A stretch of 64,000 nucleotides of DNA from Melanocharis versteri (Eukaryota > Chordata > Aves > Passeriformes > Melanocharitidae), in contig VZTG01007434.1 in NCBI GenBank assembly GCA_013397845.1, forward strand, positions 1,430,073 to 1,494,072, read 5' to 3'. Below the pieces are notes generated by a model that was given only the letters and a program-made list of their open reading frames with translations, was not told where the DNA came from and did no database searches. Below are positions 13,451-26,331 of the stretch, in pieces. Position 1 is the first letter of the stretch; each line of letters opens with the position of its first letter. The translations under genes were made by a program, and so were the position numbers.

Positions 13451-13545
13451 ACTTCCTTCCTTCCTTCCTTCCTTCCTTCCTTCCTTCCTTCCCTCCTTCC
13501 TTCCTTCCTTCTTTCCTTCCTTCCCTCCTCCCTTCCTCCCTCCCC
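13451..13545. repeat. (TTCC)n polypyrimidine microsatellite
   Basis: A near-perfect TTCC tract with scattered CTTT and CCCTCC variants, almost purely pyrimidine on + and purine on -. It explains the Ser/Leu/Pro-rich frames on + and the Arg/Lys/Glu/Gly-rich frame on -, which are not genes. Length and purity suggest a polymorphic locus. Confidence 0.95.
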
Positions 13546-14690
13546 ACACCCATCTTCCCTTCCTTCCCTCATTCCAACTCCTGCCCATGGTGATGTCAAA
13601 ATTTGGTGTAGAACAATTTATTATTGATATCTTTTTTTCCTCTAGACTGGGAAACTGCAGGGAAAGTAATCAACCCACAGAGGATGATATCAGAATACTT
13701 TCTTAAGCTGATAAGACTGCTTAGGAAAAGCATTACTGGATTGCTTTGGAATTTTGCAGAAAATATTACAGGAATTAAAGCATCCTCCTTAGTGAGCTCT
13801 CTCTTGTATAGGAAGTGTAAGGTGAACTAGGCTGGATTCACTGAGCCGTACCACAACTCTTCTTGGTAAACTTAGTGTTTTGCAACTCTAATAGACATGC
13901 CTTAGCATATTTATGAGTAGTGCCATGCAAAGTCTTAGGTTTGGTTTCAGAGATCTCAGTGTACCTCCAAGGACAGTGACATCTTAAAATTCAGTGATCT
14001 AGATTGTGTCTAAATAAAAGTTTTTAGTGAGGAAAAGCAAAGCTATAGTAACAGTTTGCTGGAACTTCAGAAACAAAGAGTGGGCATGTGATTCCTTATT
14101 TCAAGCAAATGTTTTCAGTGAAGGGTGTTATAAGTTCACCAGTCATATGACTAAATTTAGGGTTTGCATCACAAATTTGAGTAGATTACACCAATTGTAA
14201 GAAAATACTTCAATTTTTTTTTTTTAAAAATGCATTTAAATACAGTATTGCTTAAATTGAAGAATAAACTGAAAACAAAAGAAAATCTGACATTTCAATT
14301 GGGATTTAATATACAAATATTTTGGTTTCAAAACTGAAAATCATTCATTAATTTGTAACAATTAAAAACCCTCTTTGAGGCATTCAGCAATGCTAAAGAT
14401 AATTGAGTACTCAATTGGAAAGGCCTTCAGTATAGGTTGATGTAGTACAAATGTCAGGGGAGATTATAACTCTCTTAACTGTGATGGAAATCCCCAGTCT
14501 GTTAAAAGTAGGAAGTTAAGGGAATAAACCAGCACTAAATATCTTCATTGTACATAACGCTTTAAGTTCCTATTACCACACTCAGAGTCTTCATTTTACC
14601 TCATCTCCTGCTTCAGAAGATCATTATGTTCTTTCTCTCGGTGAAACAAATGATTTTGCAATGTTCGTTGTGTTCGTAGGTGTTCCTGCA
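13546..14690. other. Non-repetitive noncoding stretch
   Basis: Unique AT-rich DNA, with a T run near 14213-14225. Nothing recognisable as a gene or repeat. Confidence 0.5.
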
Positions 14691-14925
14691 TTGTTTGCCT
14701 TTGCAGCACTCGAGGAGCTCAGCTATTAAAGCTCCACATTCCCTCAAGCAGCAGGGATGCCCAGCCTGGGAGGAAGGGGTGGGGTGGGGCGGGTTGTGTA
14801 ACCCCTCTTCCCTCAGTCCCTGTTGATGCTCTGCTGGGCAATGCTGGGGGAAGAGCGGCACCAGAGCGGAGACCCAGGAAACGGCAGCGAGCCACAAGCT
14901 GGCTTCAGCGGGTAGTTCCCCCTGT
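14691..14925. other. Local GC-rich patch
   Basis: Clearly richer in G and C than its surroundings, with a G-rich core around 14770-14790 (ggaaggggtggggtggggcg). A 94-codon frame runs across it on the - strand (14613-14897) but has no recognisable family. CpGs are present but too few for a clear CpG island. It could be an old GC-rich repeat, a small regulatory patch, or chance. Confidence 0.35.
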
Positions 14926-15260
14926 TACCTCAACCAGAACTTCACAATTTCCTATTGAGGAGTCTTTTCAGGGTGTATTGACAGGAGTGGCAGACAGGGT
15001 AATGAAAGACAAATTCCATAACGCAAAAGGCAGAGGCGCTGACAATGAGATCAGAGAGCTGACCCCTGACCCAAGTCAGCATTTTCTTTTCTCTCCTTCT
15101 CTTTCCCTCTTTCTTTCTCAGTTTACTGTTTCAGGTTTGCTTATTATATGGAACAGTCTCAATTGTGACCCTGAGCCCATTATTGCTTTGGCTTTTCCCC
15201 TTTCCTCAAACAATTGTTTGGAAAATGGCCCCAACAATGTGGAAAAGATGCTGATAAGTA
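14926..15260. other. Repeat-free stretch with clustered SOX-type motifs
   Basis: It contains the perfect palindrome CAAACAATTGTTTG at 15207-15220, an ACAATG core at 15234-15239, and 'caattgtga' near 15160, on a background without transposons. ACAAT/ATTGT cores are the established SOX HMG-box target. Enhancer function is an inference only. A pyrimidine-rich run (about 15084-15120) precedes them. The 99-codon + frame at 14978-15277 has no recognisable family. Confidence 0.2.
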
Positions 15261-18200
15261 TAGAAAAGAGAGGTTAATGAGAAAAGCTTGGAGATGCTTG
15301 CAGTTTTTATCAAAAAGAATAAAAGGAAGAGTAGTGTTTTCAGTGTTGGTGATAACTAGAAGATTAGTGCAAAGCTTCTCTGTGCATTTATGTAAGTTTG
15401 TGTGTGGTGTGTGTGCGTGATGAAGTCCTTCTGTCAGCCACTTTCACCAGGAGGATAGGACAAGCAGTGTTGTTTCTTTGCCTGTAATGATTTAAGACTT
15501 AAAGCCATAACACCAAGATTTGAAAGATGTATATGTCATCATTTTCCAAGCACTTTTTTCCCTTTTTTAGCCTTTTCCTACAAAAACACTAGTTTAACAT
15601 TAGTTAAAATAATTAATGCTATTGATTTAGCTCATGAAAAGGGGAAAATATACTGGTTTACCCTAGGGGTGGCAAGGCTGGCATTCTACTGAACATTAGG
15701 CATCTCACTTCTGAGCTACATGGCTTTTTTGGTCCTATATTCTTTTAGGATATACTGTCTCACCACCACTTGTGTTAGGACATTTGCACACTTTAAGCAT
15801 CTAGAAACATCTCCACTTTAAAGTCTGAATAATGGTCAGTTGAAATAGCTCAGTTATTCAAATCATAAAGATGCTTTTCAAAACTTTTCTTTTATTTGTC
15901 ATCTCCAGAAGGTTTCCTTACTTTTGGAGTCCTCTTCAGACACTGTGTGAGATGTGTTTGTTATGCTGCATTAGTCTCATTGATATTCAGCTAGTTCCAT
16001 CTTCTCTCAATAATTTTAAACTTCTTCAAATTTCATGAGTGCACTGAGGACCATATCATCAAAGACATTAAAGAACCAAAATAATTGTTTGTGCTTATGG
16101 AACAGAAGCCTTGTCTTATAAAATAATAAAAAAAAATTACACTATTAGATATATGAGTATTTATACTTCAAGAATGTAGTGTTTTAACATCCACAAACTA
16201 CAAGGTACTTGAAGCCAAACAGGAAGGGATGGAGAACAAAAATTTCCGATGCTAAGAACCTTCAAGTTGTTTCTTCCACAAGGTCATCACATTGCAAGAG
16301 TTTGGATGCCAAATCAAGGTTGTGCTGAGAAATAAACCTTTTGTTTGACAAATAGAACTAGAAAAACCTTGCCTACTGTCTTTATCAAAAATATTCTTTG
16401 CCATTATTGGTCTGAGCCTTGAAAAACGCAATTGTACGACATGCTGCATTAGCTGCAGTGCTATTCATAGTAATAATTTAATTGTAGACAAGAAAGAGCA
16501 GTATCCCAAAATTTTAGGTGCTATGAACCTGTAAATGAAAATATAGGCTCCTATCAGGAAAAGGTATAAGGAAACTAGAAATAAAAAGTTCTGAAGTCTA
16601 TTGACATGTTTCATAAGCATAAAAGTAAAGGTAGCAGTGTTTTAACTAAACCACTCCAAACCTGGAGTAGTTAATAAAATACTCTTGGGAATATTTTGTT
16701 CTTTGTAAAAGTTTATTACACTGCATTATTACAGACTAAATAGAAGGAGCTTGAAGAGTCATCTAAACCTGACCTTTCTCTGTCTTTTCCTCAAGCTCAT
16801 TGTGCTATTAGCAATAAGTTGGATATGGAAAATATTGTTTCTTAAAGTAACATGTCCCCTTGGGAGTAATTTGGTTCTCTGACCAATAGACGTTTTTCTT
16901 TCTCTTACAGGACATTTATCAGGTTCAAGCATGTTTTGCTTCTTTTGCAAAGGACCACAAATCAAATCAAATATCACAAAGTGCCCAGGGATTACCTATA
17001 CCTCATGCTCAACCTTATTATAGGTACTATCTCTTACACCAACATATCCCATGTGAAAGTAGCCCTATTAGTATTCTCCACTAATGCTTTAAAGCAGGCC
17101 ATTGGATAAGGGAATAAAGATAGAACCTTTAAATTATTAATAATAAAAGAAGTCTCCTATATCATATCAATTCACAGGGAGAAAAAAAAGCAATTTGCTA
17201 CGGTGGAATAGGCATTAATTGAAAGGTTGACCTTCATTCAGCACAGCTTAGACAAGATCAGCAGAGTGGAGGCACTGGCGGACTGCAGATCTCCAGAGGG
17301 TTTCCAGCTTCTTGTTGTGATGCTTTGGATGAGGCTTTGCATTCTGCCTCACTTCAGGGACTTGTTAAACTGCTGAAATTTGTGAAGTGAGGAAAAGAGC
17401 ACTATTTGTACACAGGCTTCTGGCATGTTTCAAAATATGGGGCCAGCAGGGTCATACCTTTCAGCATCGACCTATGAGCTTGCCTGCCTCACATTCCCAA
17501 AGCATCATTCAGAATGGGGAGCCATGTGTGGGTAGTAGGATTCTTCTATTTAAGACACTATGGCACCTGATTTGGATTTTCTATTGATTTGGTTTCATCA
17601 AATTGAGCAGATAAGCATATTGGCCTGTGTTTATCGCAAGTGCTGGCAATCACCAGTGAACTATGAAACCAGACAAAATAGTACTTTCCTAAACATGTTT
17701 TTCCTGGAAGACTAGATGTTCCAAATCCTGACTCTAAAAGTGGAATAATTTGTTCCAAAGAAGAAAAGAAATTCTTGTGTGACTTTATCATTGTTTAAGT
17801 AAGCTGAAAATAGTAGTGAAATGAAAGTTTAGTTGAAAGTCTTCAGAAATGATGAAGCACATGCTCCAAATCTGGAGCATATTCCTGTGTGTCATCTCTA
17901 AAGTCAAAAAGTTTTTCAATCCCTGTTTTTAAATGAATCAGTGGTGGCTTCCCCTCAGTGAAGTCTTCTAACATCAGAGTCAGATTTAAAGAGTCATTTT
18001 TAGATTCTGCACCTCTAGAGAAAAGAGATTTCTCCAGCTAATGTCAACCAAGAAAATAGCAGAGCTCCAGCTGATTGACAGAACCTCTCCTGCTGCTATG
18101 CCATATTACAAGAAGACTAAATATAGGGTTCCTCAATATTGCTTTTCTGTTTGAAGCAGATTGTGGCTAGCAAAATTGGAGAAAGGAAGAATGAGAAGAT

Positions 18201-18329
18201 ATCCAGCATGGCAGACAGTGTTCAAAGAGCCCATGGAAAGAAAACCTGTTCCTTTGCACATACAGGTTTCAGTTACTTGCCTCATTTTTCCCAGGTCACA
18301 CATTTCTGGGGACAAAAACCCAAAACTAA
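15261..18329. other. Non-repetitive noncoding stretch
   Basis: Unique sequence with a short (GT)n at 15397-15419 and a small hairpin at 17861-17880 (ATGCTCC / GGAGCAT with a 6-base loop). No transposon or gene is recognised. Confidence 0.55.
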
Positions 18330-18590
<261 letters not shown>

Positions 18591-21292
18591 CTCCTCTCTG
18601 CAAAACAATTACAAATCCACACAGATCAAACTTTAACTATGCATGGAAATGAAAAGAAAAACAGATACATTGTGGACTGTTTGGGGACAGACTTACTACC
18701 ACTGAACAGAATTCTGGAAATCAGGATTATAGCATTTACTAAATGTCAGACAATCCCCATTGCATACAAAGTTGAAATAGAAGATTCACGAAAATATTCT
18801 ACACACTGTTGTCAAGATCAGAGAATTAGGTGATCTGCTCATTTCTTTGATGTCCTGTCATAGCTAGTTTTTGGTATGACATCATAATACAAGTGGGAAA
18901 GGAAATAAGCTAATTTTCAAAGTTGAAAGAAAACGAATGAATTAAAACTGTGGGAAAGGGGACAGTTCAGGCTTCTGTGCTATTTCTGGAAGTACAATAG
19001 TGAGCAGAAGATACTTTTTGAAACACTTTGTTTCCATCTTTCTGACTTTCTGGAAAATAAGTGTTTTTTAAAGTCAAAAAACCCCTATGGCTTACTTCTT
19101 GCATTTGCTGGGAAAGTTGAAGTGAGTGAAAAGGGTAGATAAAGCACTGTATGGCCTAAATATCACTGAATTCAGCAAAAGTCAGAGGGTCTTTAGAAAT
19201 GCAATTTACAAAATTATTTAGTTATATTTTCAGTGTTCTTTTGTAGTACGGAATTAGGAGGAAACACAGATGGGCTCAGACATGCAACAATATAGTAGAG
19301 CAGAAAAATGTAAATTAACTAGAGCTGCTGTGATCAACTTCAAAATGCAGAAGGCAAAGGGGGTCCTGTGATAGTGCACTGCCGGAATTGCGGTCAAATA
19401 TGATGCCTCTTTGTGTGTGTGTGTGCTCTTCAGGTAGAGAGGGAAGTGTAATTTGTAATAATTCTTTAAAAGTCAAAAATATTCTTGCTTACTCTTTGGG
19501 GTATTAAGTAGTAAAAAGTAAGGCAGAAACCTCCTTTTGCCAACTATTCTTTTCCTGTTACAAGGCATTTTTCTAACAATGCTCTTTAAGAGTTTTTCAT
19601 CTAATGCTCTACAGGGGAGACAGTTTATAATCCCTGCATTCCTCCAGAAATGGTTCTACAAAAGGGAGGACCAGAGTCATTGATCCTTCTACTATATATA
19701 TTGTGAAAAGGCACAAAACTTTTCTATGTAGTACTGACACAGAAAAGCATAAAGTAGGATCGGTTGAGGCTTGTTCCTTATGCTTTCTCCTGTGTTGCAG
19801 CACACAGGAAAAATATCATCACTGGAGGTGATCCATAGGACATATCTTCCCCATCCCTGTAATATTTAGAGGGGAAATCAAGGAAAAGCTAGCCAGAAAC
19901 TGCAAGAATTTTATTGACTTCCTAAGTACTCAATACATGTACCACAATTTGGACTAGAACTTCTTCTGCATCGTTTGTCTCTTTGTCCACACCCTCATCC
20001 AATGTCAACCAAGTTGTTATATCTCACAGGTTGAGAAAATTTTTATTATATTTTTAACTAAAAAAATAAGGAGTTGCATTCATAGTGCACACTGAAAACT
20101 TTTCTTGCTTTTTTTCTTACTTTTGTCTTGTTATTTCAAAATGCTCACAACTTTCCGAGATGTGCTAGCAGTCTTCCAGGCTTCTTTTCAATAGAAAATG
20201 TGGAAAAATTTGCTTTTTAAATAACATTGGTTGAGCAAATCTTGAGGTATAGTTTGTAAACCAATTTCTCCTCTCTACTTTCTAGGTAATTTTTTTTTTT
20301 TTTAAATTCGTATCACAAACACTTTGTGAATAAGGAAAATAATTGCCCTAATTTTCTAGTGGTGTTTAATCAGTGGATCATGGTTATTTAGTTACCTGTG
20401 ACAGGAAGAAATGAAGCCAGACCGGAGTGTCTGTTTATTTTCTCAACAGTACAACAACATTTTCTCTGCTCTAAGTTCTTTGCTGTCTTCTGCCTTGGTC
20501 ACCCATCAGAATACTTGGAGTTTTTCCTAAAAAACATGCCTGCATAAAGCGTGGTGCACAAAACTGTTTTGTAGAGCCAATCAGGAGGCCTTGTTAACAG
20601 CTCTGTGCAATAATGTTTTCTGTTGCCTTTATGGTAATCTATATCCTATTATAGTGATAAACTCTAACGTCAATTAAATTTTTGTCTTTGCAATAAGCAT
20701 TTAGGATTAGTAAGAAATAATAAGATAAGTGCTCTTAGAATAAAAAAAGTAAAATAATAATTTTTTCTGCAGCAAACTGTTTCTTTCACTCCCTTTTTTC
20801 TTAGTGTCTGCAAACCAGAAATGAAAGTGCATGTATTCCCTTTGGGGAATTGCAAAGATATTCTTCATCATAGTCTATGCAAATAGAGCTTAAAAGAGCC
20901 TGATAATATGAATAAAGCTTGCATAGATGTGAACATAGACACCGGTAATTTAACAGGAGTATTCGTGTGCAACTCTTTCTTCACATAAATAAAAACTTGC
21001 ACAGTGAGTCCCAAAGTCTTATAACATGTTAAATGAAATAAATTAACATTTTCTCTTCAACGTATCAGGACAATCAAGAGCAGATACTACCTGGGACACC
21101 AACAAAATCCTCCTGTCCGTTCCTATTTGGCCCTCTGTTGCCCTGCAGGCTATTTTGTCAGCTCTATGCCCGGTCATGGATCACTCTTCAGGTACCGCTG
21201 GGCGGGGGGAGATGCAGGACCCCAGAAAGCTGTGCAGCTCACTGTACAGACCATCCAGAAGCTCATTGCTGTTTCTGTGAAATTATTGAATG
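18591..21292. other. Non-repetitive noncoding stretch
   Basis: Unique DNA with a short (TG)n at 19412-19425 and a T run at 20290-20303. No recognisable gene or transposon. The part 21070-21290 is locally more GC-rich ('accgctgggcggggggag') but unidentified. Confidence 0.5.
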
Positions 21293-21345
21293 GAATCATA
21301 GAATGGTTTGGGTTAGAGGGGACCTTAAAGATCACCTAGTTCCAT
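21293..21345 (-). mobile_element. CR1 LINE, extreme 3' stub
   Basis: 'ggaatcatagaatggtttgg' followed by 'gttagaggggaccttaaag' and 'atcacctagttcca' is the reverse complement of the CR1 3' terminus. Similarity stops after about 55 bases, so this is either a very short 5'-truncated insertion or a remnant cut by later rearrangement. Confidence 0.8.
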
Positions 21346-21585
21346 TCATTATGACCAAGAGAAACAGGAATGAAGAGCCCACTACTTCTAATCCTCCTGA
21401 CTAACCTTCCGACTTAGTGTAGGAGCTAACATCAGGTTGTCCCAGGTAGCATTTATTTCATCTAACATTGTTGATTTAATTTGATTCTGTGACATCCCAG
21501 CTACCTAAACCTCTGCCTTCAGCTGTGTAGCCCTACCCTACTGCCTTTTTGGTAAAACTCCACAAACTGCCTACATATATCCAAT

Positions 21586-21931
21586 GTGCCAGTTTTAGGA
21601 GGGTACTCTCTGTGTGGCCTTCTGGAGAGAGGTGGTTTCCTTTAGAGAACATGCATTTGAAAGCCCACAGGCTCCCACAGATCCCACTGACCCATTTGAT
21701 GCTATTCTCACTCCTTTGGCTATATAGCTCACCTATACTTGTGAATAAAAAGCCCAGTGCCTTTTCTCTGATCCAGAGTGTGGGTGGCGCACTGTCCCTT
21801 TAGACAAGCAACTCTCTTCTTGCTCCAAAGAAGGCAGCCTCATATATCGTGCTTACCATCCTTGGTCTGCTGCAGAAGTCAGCTCCAAGCGTATCTGGGA
21901 GGATTTGCACTGACTGTGCAGCTGTGACAGG
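21586..21931 (+). mobile_element. Possible solo LTR, unassigned
   Basis: The block begins TGTGCC and could end TGTGACA. It contains a TATA-like 'ctatatagctc' at 21720-21730 and, 16 bases further on, AATAAA (21746-21751) followed by a GT-rich stretch. TATA, poly(A) signal and TG...CA ends are the layout of a retroviral LTR, and about 345 bases is an acceptable length. I do not recognise the family, the putative flanks show no clear target-site duplication, and no internal sequence adjoins it. It may simply be unique DNA. Confidence 0.22.
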
Positions 21932-24900
21932 ACTCTGTCAGGCAGGCTGCAGTAAAATTGCAAGGACAGCTGCTCATCCAAGCTTAGTGCCAAAGCATTT
22001 TACTATCATCTCGTCCTCTCTCAATGAGACCATTTCCCCCATATGTGTGGGGACCCAAAACTGCATTTCACTGTGGTTCTATGCTGTCATTTTCCATCTC
22101 GCATGAAAATGGGAGATAAGATGGCTGTTATTAGAGCTTGATAAACCAGAGGAGGTAGACATGTGCCATTCAAGTTGATGCCAGATTGTGATGCCTTTAT
22201 TTCATGTTGGTAAGCCATAACATCACTGGTGGTGATCTTCACCTTGCTGGTAATTACCAAGCCTTGGGAGTACTGCCTAGTGTTTAAAAACTCATATTAC
22301 AAAAAAAAAAAAAAAAGATAAATATTGCAGCTTTCAGGGTTCTTTACCTAATGAACCACTGTTAGGCTTTTTGAGCTTTAGTGTTAGGAGGAAGATTCTA
22401 AATTGCTGTTTTTGATCAGCATCTCTTTTTGGCCCTAATTTTCTTTCATTCCTCTTTCACTGTCTTTTGAAGTTTCAAGAGGCAAGATCTGCACTTAACC
22501 TGTGGTTCTTCCCAGCCCCACAATGTGCTTTATAAATCTTTGAGTCTCTCATACTGTGTTCTTTACTGTATAGAATAAAGTGGAAATCGACTTCTGCAGA
22601 GGCCATTACGAAGATTTATTGATCTGAAAGGATAACATTTTCTTAGTCAAAACTGAAGCTAAACACGAAGGGAAGAGACTAAACATATTTGGTCCTATGA
22701 GCTTTTTATAGTTGAGGTGCCAGGACCTTATTTCTGTTTTGGAATAACCTATTCTCTTTCTTTTTTATTTTTTTGAGCTCGCAGAAAATGTCCGTATTTG
22801 TTTCCATGTTGTAGTTCAAAGACTTTCTTTTTAAATTTTAGTAAGGACACTTCTCTGCAGGCTTTCCCTGAGGTCTGAAGTGGGTTTGTTGTTCCTGAAA
22901 TCTCTGCAGCAGTTCTTTTTAATATCATGCCAGCTTGGAATTAAATTGCTTTTCACCTCTGGCATCTGTGACATGAAAAATATACATTTCTGTGTTCTGA
23001 AAATAAGAGACAGTTAGTATTTTGACATTTAATGAGTCTAGACGTACCAGTTAGGCAGACTCAAATCTTTACAGTAGTGGCTTTTCAGTGTGTCTTTTCA
23101 AAACTATTTTAAATGCTTCCAACTGGTGTAACTAAATATGCTTTAAAAACGTGACTTTTGTATTTTTGTAGCTTTTTTTTCAGTCATATATTTTTCAGAG
23201 AGGTTAAGAGTTGTTTGAAACGCCTTAAATACATCTGTATATATGGCATCCCATTTGTGAAGCGTTTGATAGTAGTTAAAATTTAATATGTGATTTGTCC
23301 TTGAAATATCTAAACTAAGCCTAAGTTCCATTGTATGGAACTAAATGTAGGTGTAAGCAATACTGTAATAGCAAAAAGAAGCATAATAGAAATTATTTTG
23401 TGGGTAGTGGTAATCAGTCCTTTTTTTTTTTTTTTGATAAACAGATTGTCAAACTGCCATTTGAAGCTTCTTAGAGAAACCTTATTGATCATAACTCTAT
23501 TTTGCTCATATTTATAGCCAGCTAGAGCTCGAGTGCCTGAGTCGTCCAAAAGCTTCCTTGCCTCTTCCATAATTTATTAAGTGCTGTTTATCTATCCGCT
23601 CCTCTGATGTGTGCTCATCAGCCCTCGCTACCAGTTCCTTAATCTAAATATCCTGTCCTTTTTCTTCTAAGACACATGGGCATAACTGTCCTCACATTTT
23701 TGGCGTGTGTAAAGCCAGAAATCAGCAACTTGGGTGTACTTCAGATCTCCTTTGACTTTGAAAGGTCTATGTACAGCAGTCCATTCCCATGGGTATGGTA
23801 AGACTGGAAGACACAGGAGAACCACTGTGGCCATGCTAAGCCACGCTGAAGTAATTACTTTGAGTTTCTCCACTTGCAAATTTATTTCATTTAATTCAGC
23901 TGGTTTCACTTATAAATCCAAAGTGGCATAAAATATTTGTTACTGCAAATGAAATTATCCCAGTTTTAGGAACGAACTGCTGCTTTGGATTTCAAAGTAC
24001 GGGGAAATTTCTATTTCGTGAAAACTGCTTTTTAATATACACTCATTAGAGTAATGAATTAGTGGTAAGAGGATCCTATGATTCATAAAACTAACCAACT
24101 ATTTGCACTGACAGGGTGAAATACTAAAGCTTTATAACACAGGCTTCCTAACAGGTGGTCTGGGTATTACTTTTCCCAACCCCGGGTGAAGGTCTCCTGA
24201 TGGAAAGGTAATTGTTAGAGTGTTGCAAGGCTTCAGAAAAAAAATACACCAGTTCACCTTCCTTAGCACCTATGTACATATTCACACCTTCAAAGCTTCC
24301 CTTGTACTTCTCAATCTTTTTCATGCATATATAGGCTTCCTTTTGATGGAATGATGGGTGTAATTACGCTTACTCACTTTGCTGTTCCAGGGGTGCTTCA
24401 CTCCCTGTCTTCGTCCATTTAATCACAGGCAGCAAGGACCATAGGAAGAGAAAAGCCTTGTGTTTTTGGACAGTCCTCTTTGAGACATACCTTTAAATCC
24501 CTGTATTGACATGTTCTTCTCAATCAGTGACAAAGAAGGAAAAAAGAGAAGAGCCTAGTAGTTAAATATAAATGTAAACATTTTTTCTTTGCTCATGGAG
24601 GAACTGGAGCTTTTTCAGGCATTAAAACAATCAAAGGCATTAGACCTCCTTCTTGGAAGAAATGAGCTGCTGCCAACTGCTTTTTCTAATATCTCAAAAC
24701 TTCGTTGGGTCCTTCTGTGATGAGACGACCACGCACTGTCACCTTCTGAGACGTGCTGCTGTAGGACCAGTAACAGAAATCTCCATTGTGGAGAAACTCA
24801 ATGCAGTCGGAAGCCTCAGAACAATGGGTTTCTCTTAGCAAGATTAAGGGTTTAACCTGTAGTTCTAGCTCACAAATACCTCAGGAATTATATTTACTAA

Positions 24901-26210
24901 GAATAAATCTGTTATTTGAATTAAAAACCAAAACAAAATGCTAAAAAAGAAGCCCCCAACATGTACAGGTGGAGATCATGTACTGGAGGTAATGTCTATG
25001 TGAGAAGGCACTTCAATATTTGGAATTCTGGGGTAAAATTGTGAACGTGTATCTTCATATGCAATACTTGTATCACTTGGAATACCCATGGAAGAAAAAT
25101 AGCTTCATTTGTGATTACCTGTGTTGATTATAAAGTCACGGAAATGTGGGAATGTAGTCAGGAAAGTAAAAGAAAATTCAGACGCTAAAAGGAAAGGATT
25201 TACACTTTGATTAGATCGTCAAGTAACATTCAAGAATGACTGTCACCATTTTCACAAATCCTGTAGAAGACACTTGCTGCTACAGAGCACAACCCAGAAA
25301 ATCATCATTATCTTGTATGCAGCTATAATATTTCCATGTTTCAGGAACTAACAATGAGAAATGCACATTTCTTTGACATTGCCAGCATATGATTTACATA
25401 ATATTAAGTTGTTAATATTATCCTCATACACTTCTGCAGTATCACTTTTATACAATGATGATCACCTTGTTTTGCAATGTCTAATTTTATTTTGCAATGT
25501 CTAACATTCAGAGTTTTTAAAATATTTCTGTATTTGAATAAGGAAAGGTCATGCTTTATAAGTTCTAGAACTTAATGGTAGAAATCAACAGTGAAGGACA
25601 AGCTATCTACAATTTTTTTTTTTATTGTTTAATGTATTGATTTAAACCTTAAAAATTATGCTCCACCAAATTTTAATCCCTTCCTTCCCTCTTTTTAGAA
25701 GGCAAAGGAACCCTCAATTTAAAAATAATTTCAGAATTATTTCTTTACACAGTTATTTATTTAATTTGATCCATTTTTTTTCTTCAGTCTGTTGTATAAA
25801 AATCAGCTGTACCAAGTTGATGACTTTGAAGTCAATAAGCGACACGTTTTGAAGACAGGATTGTTTAATTTCATTAATTCATCATTTGACTAAGTCTTTC
25901 AAAATTCCTCTTTCTCAAAAATTTAAATATCAAATATTATATAATTTCCATCCACTGTTGTTTTTGAAGTTCTATACAGTACTTATAGCTGCAGTTTCTT
26001 GAAATTAATTTGTCATTATATCCAAATTTTTTAAAATGCGCACATGGATTTACTTTTGATACTAAAAAGAGCTTATCTTTTAGTAAACACAAGTACTACA
26101 AAGGAATTTAATCTTGAGCACATATATTTATGGTACAGATGGAAGAGGTTTTACTGCCAATTTGCTATGCTGATTACTTATTTAAATTTTTAAATGCGGA
26201 TTTATCTGGG
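21932..26210. other. Non-repetitive noncoding stretch
   Basis: AT-rich unique DNA. It holds an A16 run (22301-22316), a T15 run (23421-23435), and two copies of TTTTGCAATGTCTAA at 25470-25484 and 25490-25504. No transposon or gene is recognised; open frames are at most about 86 codons. Confidence 0.55.
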
Positions 26211-26331
26211 TAATATTATATTTTTAATATTTATTATATAATATGCATTTATTTATGCATACATTTCCATAAGTATATATTTATTTTATAATATATAATT
26301 ATAATATTTTTATTTTAATATTTGCATATTT
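26211..26331. repeat. AT-rich low-complexity segment
   Basis: About 120 bases that are almost entirely A and T, with overlapping 'aatattta', 'tatataat' and 'atttatt' words. This composition is typical of DNA-unwinding or matrix-attachment-type sequence, but that role is not shown here. Confidence 0.75.

Noticed and set aside
13226..13627. 133-codon + frame and Arg/Lys/Glu/Gly-rich - frame
   Set aside because: They are built from an LTR remnant and the (TTCC)n tract.
14691..14925. GC-rich patch considered as a CpG-island promoter
   Set aside because: It is too short and has too few CpGs, and no first exon is recognisable.
25470..25504. 15-base direct repeat, considered as a target-site duplication or array
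   Set aside because: The copies are only 5 bases apart with nothing inserted between them; a plain slippage duplication explains it.
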